From: Chloroflexota bacterium
Lineage (GTDB): Bacteria; Chloroflexota; Dehalococcoidia; SM23-28-2; RBG-16-64-32
DNA length: 48,428 bases
Direction of reading: 5' to 3'
Assembly (NCBI GenBank): GCA_005882985.1
Contig: VBEJ01000039.1
Location: 1-48,428 of the forward strand
The notes beneath the pieces are model-generated. The model was given only the letters and a program-made list of their open reading frames with translations. It had not been told where the DNA came from and made no database searches. Position 1 is the stretch's first letter, and each line of letters opens with the position of its first letter. A program made the translations under genes and the position numbers. Shown here one piece after another: positions 14,458-23,470 of the stretch.

Positions 14458-15524
14458 GCCAGCTGTGCCTTCAGCAAGCGCGACTGTTCTTGCTCAGCGA
14501 GCGCGTCGATGACGTCGTCGAGATCGCCGTCAAGCAATGCGGGGAGGCTGTGGCGGGTGTAACCGGCACGGTGGTCGGTCATACGGTCCTGCGGGAAGTT
14601 ATACGTTCGCACCTTCTCGGCCCGGTCTCCGCTGCCGACTTGTGCGCGGCGGTTGGAGTCAATTTCTTCGCGCTGACGGCTCTGTTTGCGGTCGAGGTAG
14701 CGGGCGCGCAGCACGGCCATGGCCTTGGTCTTGTTCTTGAGCTGAGACCGCTCGTCCTGGCAGACGGCGACGATGCCGGTCGGAACATGCGTGATGCGGA
14801 CGGCTGTGGCGTTCTTCTGGACGTTCTGCCCACCGTGGCCCCCGGCGTTGAATATGTCGATGCGAAGGTCGTTCTCGTTAATATCGACGTCGACTTCGTC
14901 TGCTTCGGGAAGCACTGCCACCGTTGCCGTGGAAGTATGAATGCGGCCCTGGGCCTCGGTTTCGGGGACGCGCTGGACGCGGTGGACGCCGCTCTCGTAC
15001 TTGAGCCGGCTGTACGCGCCGCGGCCGCGCACTTCGAAGACAATTTCCTTGAAGCCGCCGAGGTCGCTCTGACTCGAGTCGAGGACTTCGACGGCCCAGC
15101 GCTGGCGTTCCGCATAGCGGCTGTACATGCGAAAGAGATCGCCGGCAAAGAGGGTTGCTTCGTCGCCGCCGGCGGCCGCGCGGATTTCGACGATGACATC
15201 CTTCTCGTCGAAGGGGTTTTGGGGAACCAGGGCACGCTGCAACCTATCCTCGAGGAGCTCCAACCTCAATTCATCGCGTTCGACCTCGTCGCGTGCGAGC
15301 GAGACGAGTTCAGGGTCGGAACCATCGTCCAGAATGGCGCGCGCCTGGTCGAGGGAATCGCGGAGGTGCCGGCATTCGCCGAGAATGCCCACGACTTGCT
15401 GCATGGAGGCATGCTCGCGCGCAAGCGTTTGCACGCGGTCATAGTCGGCGGCGACCTCTGGCCGCGCCATCTCTGCCTCTAGCTCGCGATAGCGGCGTTC
15501 GATTTCTTCGAGTTTGTCCCACAT
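14454..15524 (-). CDS. prfA: Peptide chain release factor 1
   Basis: A 356-residue RF1. The stop-codon-reading PxT tripeptide is PET (HRVQRVPETEAQGRIHTS), which marks RF1 (UAA/UAG) rather than RF2. The peptidyl-transferase motif is GGHGGQNVQKNATAVRITH with GGQ. The N-terminal domain (LEEIERRYRELEAEMARPEV) and length are normal. ATG 15524 begins 64 nt downstream of the hisS stop, with an intervening hairpin. It forms a pair with prmC. Confidence 0.97.
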   Translation of the reverse strand: MWDKLEEIERRYRELEAEMARPEVAADYDRVQTLAREHASMQQVVGILGECRHLRDSLDQARAILDDGSDPELVSLARDEVERDELRLELLEDRLQRALVPQNPFDEKDVIVEIRAAAGGDEATLFAGDLFRMYSRYAERQRWAVEVLDSSQSDLGGFKEIVFEVRGRGAYSRLKYESGVHRVQRVPETEAQGRIHTSTATVAVLPEADEVDVDINENDLRIDIFNAGGHGGQNVQKNATAVRITHVPTGIVAVCQDERSQLKNKTKAMAVLRARYLDRKQSRQREEIDSNRRAQVGSGDRAEKVRTYNFPQDRMTDHRAGYTRHSLPALLDGDLDDVIDALAEQEQSRLLKAQLA

Positions 15525-15548
15525 TGTTGGCGTTTCGGACGTAAAGAC

Positions 15549-15566
15549 GGCCCCCGATAGGGGGCC
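15549..15566 (-). terminator. Strong hairpin between hisS and prfA
   Basis: GGCCCCC-TATC-GGGGGCC on the minus strand forms a perfect 7-bp GC stem with a 4-base loop, just after the hisS stop. The following bases (GTCTTTACG) are only weakly T-rich, so it may be an attenuating or processing hairpin rather than a full terminator. Confidence 0.5.
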
Positions 15567-15587
15567 AGCTGAGCGAATTATATCACG

Positions 15588-16859
15588 CTATCGCGCGTTC
15601 GCCCGCCCGACTCGCGATGCGACATCTATCAGCGGGACCGTTTCTTGCGCCCCGTCGGCAAGTTGGCGTAGCGTTGCGCTTTTCGCGGCCAGTTCGTTCT
15701 CCCCGAGGATTGCGACATACGTCGCGCCGAGGGCATCTGCGTGCCGCATCTGGGCTTTCAGAGAACGGTCGCCGGTTGAAACGACCGCGGAGATGCCCGC
15801 GCGGCGGATGTCAGAGGCCAGACGGAAGGCCGGCACGCGCGCCGCTGGTGTCTGGATGGCGACGTAAATCCGCGGGCGGTCTCGCTGGGGAACTGCGATG
15901 CCCTGGCGCTGAAGGTTCAGGATAGTGCGCTCGATTCCAGTGGCGAAGCCCACGCCCGGGGTTGGGCGGCCGCCGAGCAGCTCGATGAGGCCGTCGTAGC
16001 GGCCACCGCCACCGATAGTACTCTGCGCGCCCTCTTCCGGCGGGATGACCTCGAAGACCGTGCGGGTGTAGTAATCTAGGCCACGGACAAGGCGGGGGTT
16101 GACGGTGAAAGGGATGTCGGCCGCTTCAAGCAAAGCTGTGAGTTCGGTGAAGTGGGCGGTGCAGTCGTCGCAAAGATAATCGGTAATGGGCGGTGCGCCG
16201 GCTATGATTGGCTGGCAACGCTCCTGCTTGCAGTCAAGTAATCGCAGCGGGTTTTGCTCGAAGCGTACGCGGTCGTCGTCGCAAACGCGGTCGAGCTTGT
16301 CGCGATAGTAGTCGCGTAGGACCTCGAGATAATGCGGACGGCACTTGCCGTCGCCGATGGAGTTGAGTTGGAGCGTGAGATTCGTTAGGCCGAGCTCCTC
16401 GTAGAGGCGCCAAAGCAGCTCGATGACCTCGACATCGACGGCGGCGGAAGAATCGCCGATAGCCTCGGCGCCGAACTGGTGGTGTTGACGGTAGCGGCCT
16501 GCCTGGGGACGGTCGTAGCGGAAGATGGGCGTCCAGTACCATAGACGCACGGGCTGAGGAAGGTTGTGCATTCCGTGCTCAAGATAGGCGCGACAGACGG
16601 GGGCGGTACCTTCTGGACGCAGGGCGAGATCGAGCCCGCTCCGGTCGTTGAAGATGTACATCTCCTTCTGCACGATGTCTGTCACCTCGCCCACGCCACG
16701 AGTGAAGAGCGATGCCTCCTCGAAGACAGGAGTCTTGATTGCCTCGTAGCCGAAGGCCTTGCTGATGCGAGCGGCCACCTCCCGGACGAAGTCCCAGTGG
16801 GGCTGGTCCTCGGGAAGGATGTCTTGAGTGCCACGGGGGGCCTTGTATCGCCCTGTCAT
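15588..16859 (-). CDS. hisS: Histidyl-tRNA synthetase
   Basis: A 423-residue class II synthetase. It opens with YKAPRGTQDILPED, followed by motif 2 (LALRPEGTAPVCRAYLEHGM and FRYDRPQAGRYRQHHQFGAE). The histidine-specific region LVRGLDYYTRTVFEV and motif 3 (GVGFATGIERTIL) follow. The C-terminal anticodon-binding domain (RPRIYVAIQTPAARVPAFRLASDIRRAG) is complete. ATG 16859 lies about 9 nt from the start predicted by a TAGTAT -10 box at 16875-16880 (minus), so the leader may be very short. Confidence 0.97.
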   Translation of the reverse strand: MTGRYKAPRGTQDILPEDQPHWDFVREVAARISKAFGYEAIKTPVFEEASLFTRGVGEVTDIVQKEMYIFNDRSGLDLALRPEGTAPVCRAYLEHGMHNLPQPVRLWYWTPIFRYDRPQAGRYRQHHQFGAEAIGDSSAAVDVEVIELLWRLYEELGLTNLTLQLNSIGDGKCRPHYLEVLRDYYRDKLDRVCDDDRVRFEQNPLRLLDCKQERCQPIIAGAPPITDYLCDDCTAHFTELTALLEAADIPFTVNPRLVRGLDYYTRTVFEVIPPEEGAQSTIGGGGRYDGLIELLGGRPTPGVGFATGIERTILNLQRQGIAVPQRDRPRIYVAIQTPAARVPAFRLASDIRRAGISAVVSTGDRSLKAQMRHADALGATYVAILGENELAAKSATLRQLADGAQETVPLIDVASRVGRANAR

Positions 16860-16874
16860 GTAGATGAAGCGAGG

Positions 16875-16880
16875 ATACTA
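16875..16880 (-). promoter_or_regulatory. Possible -10 box for hisS
   Basis: TAGTAT on the minus strand, 15 nt before ATG 16859. The upstream -35 is weak. It would give a leader of about 9 nt. Low support on its own, listed because the same arrangement recurs at metG, rel and otsB. Confidence 0.3.
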
Positions 16881-16935
16881 GAAGCGCATAAAGTCGCGCA
16901 AAACCGGTAAATTCGGCGTGGAATTGGGGTGTCGG

Positions 16936-16944
16936 TGCTACACT
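16936..16944 (+). promoter_or_regulatory. Extended -10 element for rel
   Basis: TGCTACACT is an extended -10 (TGn plus TACACT). Initiation near 16951 leaves about 6 nt before ATG 16957 and places the alternative TTG 16948 upstream of the transcript, so ATG 16957 is the more likely start. No -35 and no ribosome site are visible. Confidence 0.5.
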
Positions 16945-16956
16945 TAATTGAGCACG

Positions 16957-19152
16957 ATGACGGTAAAGTTTGAAGAACTGGGACAGGCCGTCCTCACCCG
17001 CGTCGCTTCCTATCTATCGCCGAAAGGCATGGAGCTTGTTCAGGAAGCGTATGCGTTTGCGGCCGAGAGGCACGCCGGGCAGACGCGCAAGAGTGGAGAC
17101 CCGGCGATCACGCACCCCGTGCATGCCGCCGAGACGATCGCGAATCTTCAGCTCGACGCGAGCACCATCGCCGCTGCGCTGCTGCACGATGTCCAGGAAG
17201 ACTGCGGCGTAACGAACGAAGAGATCGCTAAGCGGTTCGGCTCTGAAGTCGCGGTGATGGTGGAGGGAGTGACTAAGCTCGGGCTAATCGGCGGGCAGGC
17301 GGCAGAAGCGCGCAGCGGCGCGGAGCATACGCAGGCAGAGAACCTGCGAAAGATGTTTCTGGCGATGGCGCAGGACCTGCGTGTCGTAATCATCAAGCTG
17401 GCTGATCGCCTTCACAACATGCGAACGTTGTGGGCGCTAAAACCAGAAGATCAGCGGCGCATCGCCCGAGAGACCATAGAGATATACGCTCCGCTGGCGG
17501 CCAGACTGGGCATCTGGGACATCAAATGGCAGCTCGAGGACCTGTCCTTCCGATACCTGCAGCCGGACGAGTACAAGTTCGTTGCCGACCTCATCGACGC
17601 CAAGCGCCAGGTGAGAGAGACGTATGTCACACAAGTGACCGATGTCATCCGCGAAGAGTTGAAGAAGCACGGCATTCAGGCTGAGATTCAGGGGCGGGCA
17701 AAGCACATATATAGCATCCATAACAAGATGGAGAAATACGCAGCCGAAGGGAAGAGCGTCGACGAGATATATGACCTTCTGGCGGTACGCGTGCTCGTCG
17801 AGACCGTAACCGATTGTTACACCGCGCTCGGCGTCGTCCATGGGGTCTGGCGGCCGCTGCCCGGCGCGTTTGATGACTACATTGCAAACCCAAAGGAGTC
17901 CATGTATCAGTCACTGCATACGACTGTGATGGCGCTGAACACGCAACCGTTGGAGGTGCAGATCCGGACATATGAGATGCACCGTGCGGCGGAATACGGG
18001 ATTGCGGCCCACTGGCGCTACAAGGAAGGCTCCAAGCGCGACCTCCGCCACGAGGAGCGGCTCGCGTGGCTGCGGCAGCTCCTGGACTGGCAGCGTGAGA
18101 TCGCGCAGCCGGAAGAGATGGTCGAGGCGGTCAAGACTGACATCTTCCAGGACCAGGTGTTTGTCTTCACACCGAAGGGCGAGATCAAAGACCTGCCCAC
18201 GGGCAGTACACCGCTAGACTTTGCTTACCGAATTCACACAGACCTTGGCCACCGCTGTGTCGGGGCGAAAGTGAACGGCCGGCTGGTCTCGCTCAACTAT
18301 CAGGTCAAGAACGGCGAAGTGATCGAAGTGCTGACGAGCAAGTCATCAAAGGGGCCATCCCGAGACTGGATGAACTCAAATTTAGGGTTCATCCGCACGA
18401 CGCATGCACGGGAAAAGATCCGGCAGTGGTTTAAGCGTCAAGAGCGAGCGGAAAACATTGCGCGCGGCAAGGAGATGGTCGAGAAGGAGCTGCGTCGGTT
18501 GGGAGCGAGTCTTGGCGGCATGGAAGAGGACATCCTGAAGCTCTTCAAGCTGGACGACCTCGAGGACTTCTTCTTGCGCGTCGGATACGGCGAGATCAGT
18601 GCGCAGCACATCTCGACGAAGCTGGCTTCACTGCTCGTCGAGGAGACACCGGCGCCGGTCGAAGAAATCCCTCCACCGGCAAAATCGACTTACACGACGA
18701 GCATCAGCGTTTTGGGGACTGGAGACCTGCTGACGCGCCTGGCGCGGTGCTGCAACCCTGTTCCCGGCGATAAGATCATGGGCTACGTCACGCGAGGCGA
18801 AGGTGTGTCTGTTCATAGAGCGGACTGCCGCAATTTGCTAAATGAAGACGAAAAAGAGCGGCTTGTCGACGTAGAGTGGGGACGGAGAGGACAGCTCTAC
18901 CCAGTTGCCGTCCACATAGACGCTTGGGACCGTGTCGGCCTGCTGAGGGACATCAGCACGATGGTCGCCGAAGAGAAGGTCAACATGGTCGGCGTCCACA
19001 CAGAGGGCAGCGCTGACGGGCACATCACTATCTACGTGACTCTCGAGATGGCGGGTGTCGAGCAGCTCACACGCTTGCTTACAAAGCTCGAGGGTATTCG
19101 AGGAGTCGTATCAGTGAGCCGGCGGGTGGAAGGCGCGCGCAAGCGGGCTTAG
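16957..19152 (+). CDS. rel: Bifunctional (p)ppGpp synthetase/hydrolase Rel
   Basis: A 731-residue long RSH protein. The HD hydrolase domain comes first (AALLHDVQEDCG with the HD and ED residues, VIIKLADRLHNMRTL). Next is the synthetase domain (HIYSIHNKMEKYA, SMYQSLHTTVMA, EVQIRTYEMHRAAEYGIAAHWRYKEG). Then come TGS (DQVFVFTPKGEIKDLPTG), a zinc-finger-like region (LARCCNPVPGDKIMGYVTRGEGVSVHRADCRN) and a C-terminal ACT domain (AWDRVGLLRDISTMVAEEKVNMVG). Both catalytic halves look intact, so it should make and degrade the stringent alarmone. ATG 16957 is preferred over TTG 16948 on promoter position. It is divergent from hisS with a shared 97-nt gap. Confidence 0.96.
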   Translation: MTVKFEELGQAVLTRVASYLSPKGMELVQEAYAFAAERHAGQTRKSGDPAITHPVHAAETIANLQLDASTIAAALLHDVQEDCGVTNEEIAKRFGSEVAVMVEGVTKLGLIGGQAAEARSGAEHTQAENLRKMFLAMAQDLRVVIIKLADRLHNMRTLWALKPEDQRRIARETIEIYAPLAARLGIWDIKWQLEDLSFRYLQPDEYKFVADLIDAKRQVRETYVTQVTDVIREELKKHGIQAEIQGRAKHIYSIHNKMEKYAAEGKSVDEIYDLLAVRVLVETVTDCYTALGVVHGVWRPLPGAFDDYIANPKESMYQSLHTTVMALNTQPLEVQIRTYEMHRAAEYGIAAHWRYKEGSKRDLRHEERLAWLRQLLDWQREIAQPEEMVEAVKTDIFQDQVFVFTPKGEIKDLPTGSTPLDFAYRIHTDLGHRCVGAKVNGRLVSLNYQVKNGEVIEVLTSKSSKGPSRDWMNSNLGFIRTTHAREKIRQWFKRQERAENIARGKEMVEKELRRLGASLGGMEEDILKLFKLDDLEDFFLRVGYGEISAQHISTKLASLLVEETPAPVEEIPPPAKSTYTTSISVLGTGDLLTRLARCCNPVPGDKIMGYVTRGEGVSVHRADCRNLLNEDEKERLVDVEWGRRGQLYPVAVHIDAWDRVGLLRDISTMVAEEKVNMVGVHTEGSADGHITIYVTLEMAGVEQLTRLLTKLEGIRGVVSVSRRVEGARKRA

Positions 19153-19182
19153 ATCCCGAACGGAATCAGTGCCAAAAGCCTC

Positions 19183-19212
19183 TTTACTTCGGTAGAACAT
19201 ACTTCCTATATT
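19183..19212 (+). promoter_or_regulatory. Promoter for comM
   Basis: TTTACT (19183-19188), 18 nt, TATATT (19207-19212). The expected start near 19219 lies only about 4 nt before ATG 19223, so the transcript would be nearly leaderless. Confidence 0.5.
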
Positions 19213-19222
19213 CGGTGCAGCG

Positions 19223-20752
19223 ATGTTGGCGAAGACTAATAGCTGCGCGGTTATCGGCCTTGACGGAGAGATCGTCGAGGTAGAAGTGGACATCAGCCAC
19301 GGACTGACGGCCTTCAACGTCGTCGGTCTGCCGGAGAAGCCGGTGCAGGAAGCGAGAGAGCGGGTCAGGTCGGCGATTCGCAATTCCGGATACAGTTTCT
19401 CGAACCAGCGGATTACCGTGAACTTAGCGCCGGCCGACCTGCGCAAGGAAGGCCCCGCCTACGACCTACCCATCGCAGTCGGAATTTTGATGGCTTCCGG
19501 GCAGGTGCCGGAAACGATCGAGTGCGCTCTCTTCTTAGGTGAGCTGTCGCTGGACGGACGGCTTAGGCACACGCAGGGAATCCTGCCGATGGTCGGCCTT
19601 GCGCGCGAGCGCGGTTTCCATACCATCTATGTCCCGGAGCCAGACGCACGGGAGGCGTCATTGGTGGATGGTATCGAGGTCGTGCCGGTGGAATCCCTCG
19701 GCAGACTGGCGGCGCACCTACAGGCGCTGGACCCGATCGGGTCATTTGCGCCGAACGGCGTTAGTCCTCTGCTGGCGGGCGAGTCGGCGGAGGGCGTAGA
19801 TTTCCGGCATATCCAGGGCCAGGAGCACGTAAAGCGGGCGCTTGAGGTGGCAGCGGCAGGTGGGCACAACGTGATCATGGTCGGCCCTCCCGGCGCCGGG
19901 AAAACGCTGCTCGCGAGGGCGACGCCGACGATACTGCCCGGCCTGACGATGGAGGAGTCCCTGGAGGTCACGAAGATATATAGCGTGGCAGGAATGTTGC
20001 CCGCGGACACGCCGTTGATCAGGCAACGGCCGTTCCGGGCGCCGCATCACACGATCTCGCACGCGGGACTGGTGGGTGGCGGCCGGCAGCCGCGCCCTGG
20101 GGAAATTACGCTCAGCCATCGAGGCGTACTCTTCTTGGACGAGTTGCCCGAATTCGCCCACTCGGTGCTGGAGTCGATACGACAGCCGCTCGAGGACCGG
20201 CTTGTAACTGTGAGCCGGGCTCAAGGCAACGTTACGTTCCCAGCTAACTTCATGCTGATGTCAGCGATGAACCCCTGCCCGTGTGGGTACTGGGGCGACA
20301 CGAGCCGCCGCTGCAGCTGTTCGGATTCTGCCGTCACCCGCTACCAGCATCGGATATCCGGCCCATTGCTCGACCGAATCGATATCTTCGTCGATGTGCC
20401 CCGTGTGGACTACGAAAAGCTTTCCGAGGGGATATCTGCGGAAGGTTCGCAGGAGGTGCGTTCGCGGGTGGAAGAATGCCGGGAAGTGCAGCGCCTAAGA
20501 TTCTCGGAGTCACGGCTGTCGGCGAATGCCGAGATGGGGCCGGTGGAGGTGCGTGAATTCTGTCAGCAGTTCCTCGATGATGCGGCGAGGTCGCTGCTGC
20601 GGACTGCGGTCAATCAGCTCGCACTTTCGGCGCGAGCGTTTCATCGGGTTCTGAAAGTGGCTCGGACTCTAGCGGACCTCGCGAATTGTGAGGTGATAAC
20701 GTCGGCGCACGTGGCTGAGGCGCTACAATACCGCCGGCGTGGCCAGGGCTGA
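19223..20752 (+). CDS. comM: YifB/ComM family Mg-chelatase-like AAA+ ATPase
   Basis: A 509-residue protein. It begins with a Lon-protease-like ChlI domain (FNVVGLPEKPVQEARERVRSAI, ITVNLAPADLRKEGPAYDLPIAVG). The AAA+ core follows, with Walker A GPPGAGKTLLA and GVLFLDELPEF as Walker B, then MNPCPCGYWGD and a C-terminal Mg_chelatase_C domain (LSARAFHRVLKVARTLADL). ComM is a helicase that promotes branch migration during natural transformation. In most bacteria carrying it the role is assumed. It follows rel by 70 nt but has its own promoter. Confidence 0.94.
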   Translation: MLAKTNSCAVIGLDGEIVEVEVDISHGLTAFNVVGLPEKPVQEARERVRSAIRNSGYSFSNQRITVNLAPADLRKEGPAYDLPIAVGILMASGQVPETIECALFLGELSLDGRLRHTQGILPMVGLARERGFHTIYVPEPDAREASLVDGIEVVPVESLGRLAAHLQALDPIGSFAPNGVSPLLAGESAEGVDFRHIQGQEHVKRALEVAAAGGHNVIMVGPPGAGKTLLARATPTILPGLTMEESLEVTKIYSVAGMLPADTPLIRQRPFRAPHHTISHAGLVGGGRQPRPGEITLSHRGVLFLDELPEFAHSVLESIRQPLEDRLVTVSRAQGNVTFPANFMLMSAMNPCPCGYWGDTSRRCSCSDSAVTRYQHRISGPLLDRIDIFVDVPRVDYEKLSEGISAEGSQEVRSRVEECREVQRLRFSESRLSANAEMGPVEVREFCQQFLDDAARSLLRTAVNQLALSARAFHRVLKVARTLADLANCEVITSAHVAEALQYRRRGQG

Positions 20753-20771
20753 GCCTGAGCCGGCGAACTGG

Positions 20772-20780
20772 TGCTAGACT
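20772..20780 (+). promoter_or_regulatory. Extended -10 element for otsB (leaderless)
   Basis: TGCTAGACT is followed by 6 nt and then GTG 20787. RNA synthesis starting 7 nt after the -10 would begin on the GTG itself, so the mRNA should be leaderless. No ribosome site exists upstream of GTG. Confidence 0.5.
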
Positions 20781-20786
20781 CGGCCT

Positions 20787-21593
20787 GTGAAGGCTCTTCC
20801 GCTTACTGATATAGACCCTCTGCGGCCACTTCTGAGCCGGCGGCCGCTCGGGCTCTTTTCAGATATCGACGGGACGCTGTCGCCGATTGTGGAACGGCCG
20901 GAGGATGCCGCCGTCACACCTCGCTCCAGAAGCTTGTTGGAGCGCCTCATGCGCGAGGGGGTTCGCGTGGCGTTAATTACGGGGAGGCCGCTGGCCACCG
21001 CGCAGACGATGGTGGGGATCGATAACGCCGCGTATGCAGCGAACCACGGGCTCGAATACTGGCTTGACGGGCGGGTCGAGTTGACGGAAGGAGTGGAGCG
21101 GTACGCGGCTCTTGTCGAGCGAATCGTTTCTGACGCGACTCACCTCGAGGCTGTCGGGGTACAGATCGAGAGCAAGGGGCTGGGTGTGGCTTTCCACTAT
21201 CGCCGTGCACCCGATGCCGAGGCAGCACGAGTGGCGATACTGCAGGCCATCGATTCCTCTGCCGCGCAGCATTTCGCGATCAGCGAAGGCCGCAAAGTGA
21301 TTGAACTGCGCCCCGATATTCCGGCGAACAAAGGGACTGCGACATGTATACTGGCCGAGCGGTTGGCGGTAAATGGGATCCTTTGCGTTGGCGACGACCG
21401 GACGGACCTCGGTATGTTTCAAGCAGTCAAGAATTTGCGTGATTGGGGCATCGAGGGATCTGCTGTGGCCGTACTCAGCTCCGAGTCAGCGACCGATTTG
21501 CTCGCGGCAGGAGACTACACGGTCGAGGGCGTTCAGGGAGTCGAGTGGCTGCTCGGCGAAGTGCTCAAAGCTGTTGGCGGGACATCGCCATGA
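20787..21593 (+). CDS. otsB: Trehalose-6-phosphate phosphatase (OtsB-like)
   Basis: A 268-residue HAD phosphatase. Motif I is LFSDIDGTLSPIVERPEDA with the nucleophilic Asp pair, motif II is VALITGRPL, and motif III/IV is CVGDDRTDLGMF. A NHGLEYW segment is shared with OtsB proteins. It should remove phosphate from trehalose-6-phosphate or a related disaccharide phosphate made by the neighbouring GT20 enzyme. The GTG start is fixed by the promoter at 20772. It converges on and overlaps otsA by 29 nt at the 3' ends. Confidence 0.9.
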   Translation: MKALPLTDIDPLRPLLSRRPLGLFSDIDGTLSPIVERPEDAAVTPRSRSLLERLMREGVRVALITGRPLATAQTMVGIDNAAYAANHGLEYWLDGRVELTEGVERYAALVERIVSDATHLEAVGVQIESKGLGVAFHYRRAPDAEAARVAILQAIDSSAAQHFAISEGRKVIELRPDIPANKGTATCILAERLAVNGILCVGDDRTDLGMFQAVKNLRDWGIEGSAVAVLSSESATDLLAAGDYTVEGVQGVEWLLGEVLKAVGGTSP

Positions 21594-23100
21594 GGTCGGA
21601 AAACTGCCGCTCTAGCCAGTAGGTAATGTCCTCGTCCTGGATCAGGGACTTGAGGGCGGCCGCCCTGCGTTTTCGTTCCTCAGCAGGCATGTTGAGCGCC
21701 TGATGAAGTGCGCGCACTGTGCCCTCGAGATCCGTTGGGGCGATCGGAATACATTGCTCGGATAGCTGCTCGAAGGACCCGGCGAGCTCAGAGAGAATTA
21801 AGACGCCGTCCTTTTCGTTGACCAGCGGTCCTTCCTTCGACACGAGGTTCATGCCGTCGATGATGGGGTTGACCAGAAGCACATCGTAGAGGCTCATTCC
21901 GGCAATAGCCTGGGCGTAGTTTTCCTCGTAAAAGACACGAATGGGCTGCCATTCGAGGTCGCCGAAGTGGTCGTTGATGGAATCGATAAGCTCAAAGATC
22001 TCGTCTGTGTATGTCTGGTAGACCCCGAGTTCGCTTCGAGACGGCACGAGGAACTGGATGAAGTCGACGTCGCGCCTGAGTTCGGGATGGCGCTCAAGGA
22101 GAAGCTCGTAGGAGCGAAGGCCGCGAATAATATTCTTGCTGGGCTCGGAGCGGTCCACGCGCACGATAGTCTGCTGTTGCATTATCGGCCTGAGGCGCCT
22201 CTTGTACTCTTCGACTTCTGGCGAGCGGGCGTATTCCTGAAGGCCGGCAGCGTCGACCGAGATGGGGTAGGCGCGAACGCGGGTGCTCCGGCCGCGATAT
22301 CTCACGAGGCTCTTGCCGTAGTCGATATCGACGCCCTCGAGAAGCGCTTCGCAGCAGTGGAGAAAGTTCCGGGTATCGCCGATAGTTTGGAGGCCGACGA
22401 TGTCTGATGCACAGAGGTCTTCATGAATGCGGCGGCGCATGAACTCCGGAAGGACTCCCCAGTAGCGCGGCCCCGGCCACGGGATGTGCGTGAAGTGCAG
22501 AATTGTCGCTTCGGGCACCTCGCGACGGACCACAGCCGGGGCAAGATACAGATGATAGTCCTGAAGGAGGACGTACGGGGGTTCCGACTGCTGTTTCGCC
22601 TCATGGACAACAGCCTCCGCGATCGCCTCATTGACCGGGATATAGCCACTTTCCCAGGCTTCATAGACGGCACGGCCGATATTGGGGGTCCGCGGTGTGT
22701 TCCACATGAAGTGCTGCACAAACCAGAGCAACGGGTTGCAGAAAACGTAGTAGTGACGCTGGTAGGTTGACTGTGGGACGGTCACAAAGCGAACGTAGAT
22801 TTCGTTGTCAGGAACATGAAGTAGGGCGCCCTCAGCGCGCTCAGCGGCGAGCCGGTCGCCATCGGTCATTGCCGAAGCGACCCAGGTAGCGGGGACGAAA
22901 CGGGCAGCGGACAGCAGCGCCGTTACCATACCGCCGCTGCCTCGATGGGCGACAAGCGAGCCATCGTCGTCGACGCGGTATTCCATGGGGCCGCGGTTAC
23001 TAGCGATGATGAGAGAGCGATGTTCGAGTAGCTGCCCGGTAAGTGCTTCAAGGGAGCCAAGCTTGTCGCGTGGGGAAGTGGACCCGTTCGAGGTGGACAT
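21565..23100 (-). CDS. otsA: GT20 glycosyltransferase, trehalose-6-phosphate synthase-like (OtsA-like)
   Basis: A 511-residue GT20 enzyme. IIASNRGPMEYR and HRGSGGMVTALL form the N-terminal sugar-nucleotide region. LLQDYHLYLAP, LHFTHIPWPGPRYWGVLP and VGLQTIGDTRNFLHCC are the acceptor-side motifs. VDRSEPSKNIIRGLRSYELLL and NPIIDGMNLVSKEGPLVNE form the donor-binding half. The SKNIIRG form differs from E. coli OtsA (DYSKGL) and is seen in several GT20 subgroups, so the exact acceptor is uncertain. The adjacent otsB supports a trehalose-type pathway. The first 20 residues are low in conservation-like features, so a later start is possible. Confidence 0.87.
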   Translation of the reverse strand: MSTSNGSTSPRDKLGSLEALTGQLLEHRSLIIASNRGPMEYRVDDDGSLVAHRGSGGMVTALLSAARFVPATWVASAMTDGDRLAAERAEGALLHVPDNEIYVRFVTVPQSTYQRHYYVFCNPLLWFVQHFMWNTPRTPNIGRAVYEAWESGYIPVNEAIAEAVVHEAKQQSEPPYVLLQDYHLYLAPAVVRREVPEATILHFTHIPWPGPRYWGVLPEFMRRRIHEDLCASDIVGLQTIGDTRNFLHCCEALLEGVDIDYGKSLVRYRGRSTRVRAYPISVDAAGLQEYARSPEVEEYKRRLRPIMQQQTIVRVDRSEPSKNIIRGLRSYELLLERHPELRRDVDFIQFLVPSRSELGVYQTYTDEIFELIDSINDHFGDLEWQPIRVFYEENYAQAIAGMSLYDVLLVNPIIDGMNLVSKEGPLVNEKDGVLILSELAGSFEQLSEQCIPIAPTDLEGTVRALHQALNMPAEERKRRAAALKSLIQDEDITYWLERQFSDLMAMSRQQL

Positions 23101-23173
23101 AGCGGCTGCGGAGGCGATGAAGCGTGCACGTTCAGCATCGCCGAGTGCACCCAGCCTGTCAACTTGAGCTGTC

Positions 23174-23203
23174 TTGATAGCCGCCGTTTGTCGCCGCTAT
23201 CAT
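23174..23203 (+). promoter_or_regulatory. Promoter for tRNA-Arg
   Basis: TTGATA (23174-23179), 18 nt, TATCAT (23198-23203). Transcription would start near 23210, about 4 nt before the mature tRNA 5' end. Confidence 0.6.
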
Positions 23204-23213
23204 GAAGGCGGCT

Positions 23214-23289
<76 letters not shown>

Positions 23290-23470
23290 GTTTCCAGGTT
23301 CGGGTCGCGTTGAACACGGCTAGAGACCGGAAATATTGGGAGGCGTGCGGCCTAATCTCGGAGTTGTTCGTCCTCATCTTTTTCCGAGTAGTGCGAGGAG
23401 GAACGCCCGGGCATGCAAAGAGACAGCCTTGGGGGGCGCGATGAACTGGGCTGCTGAGTTCGGGGACGCT

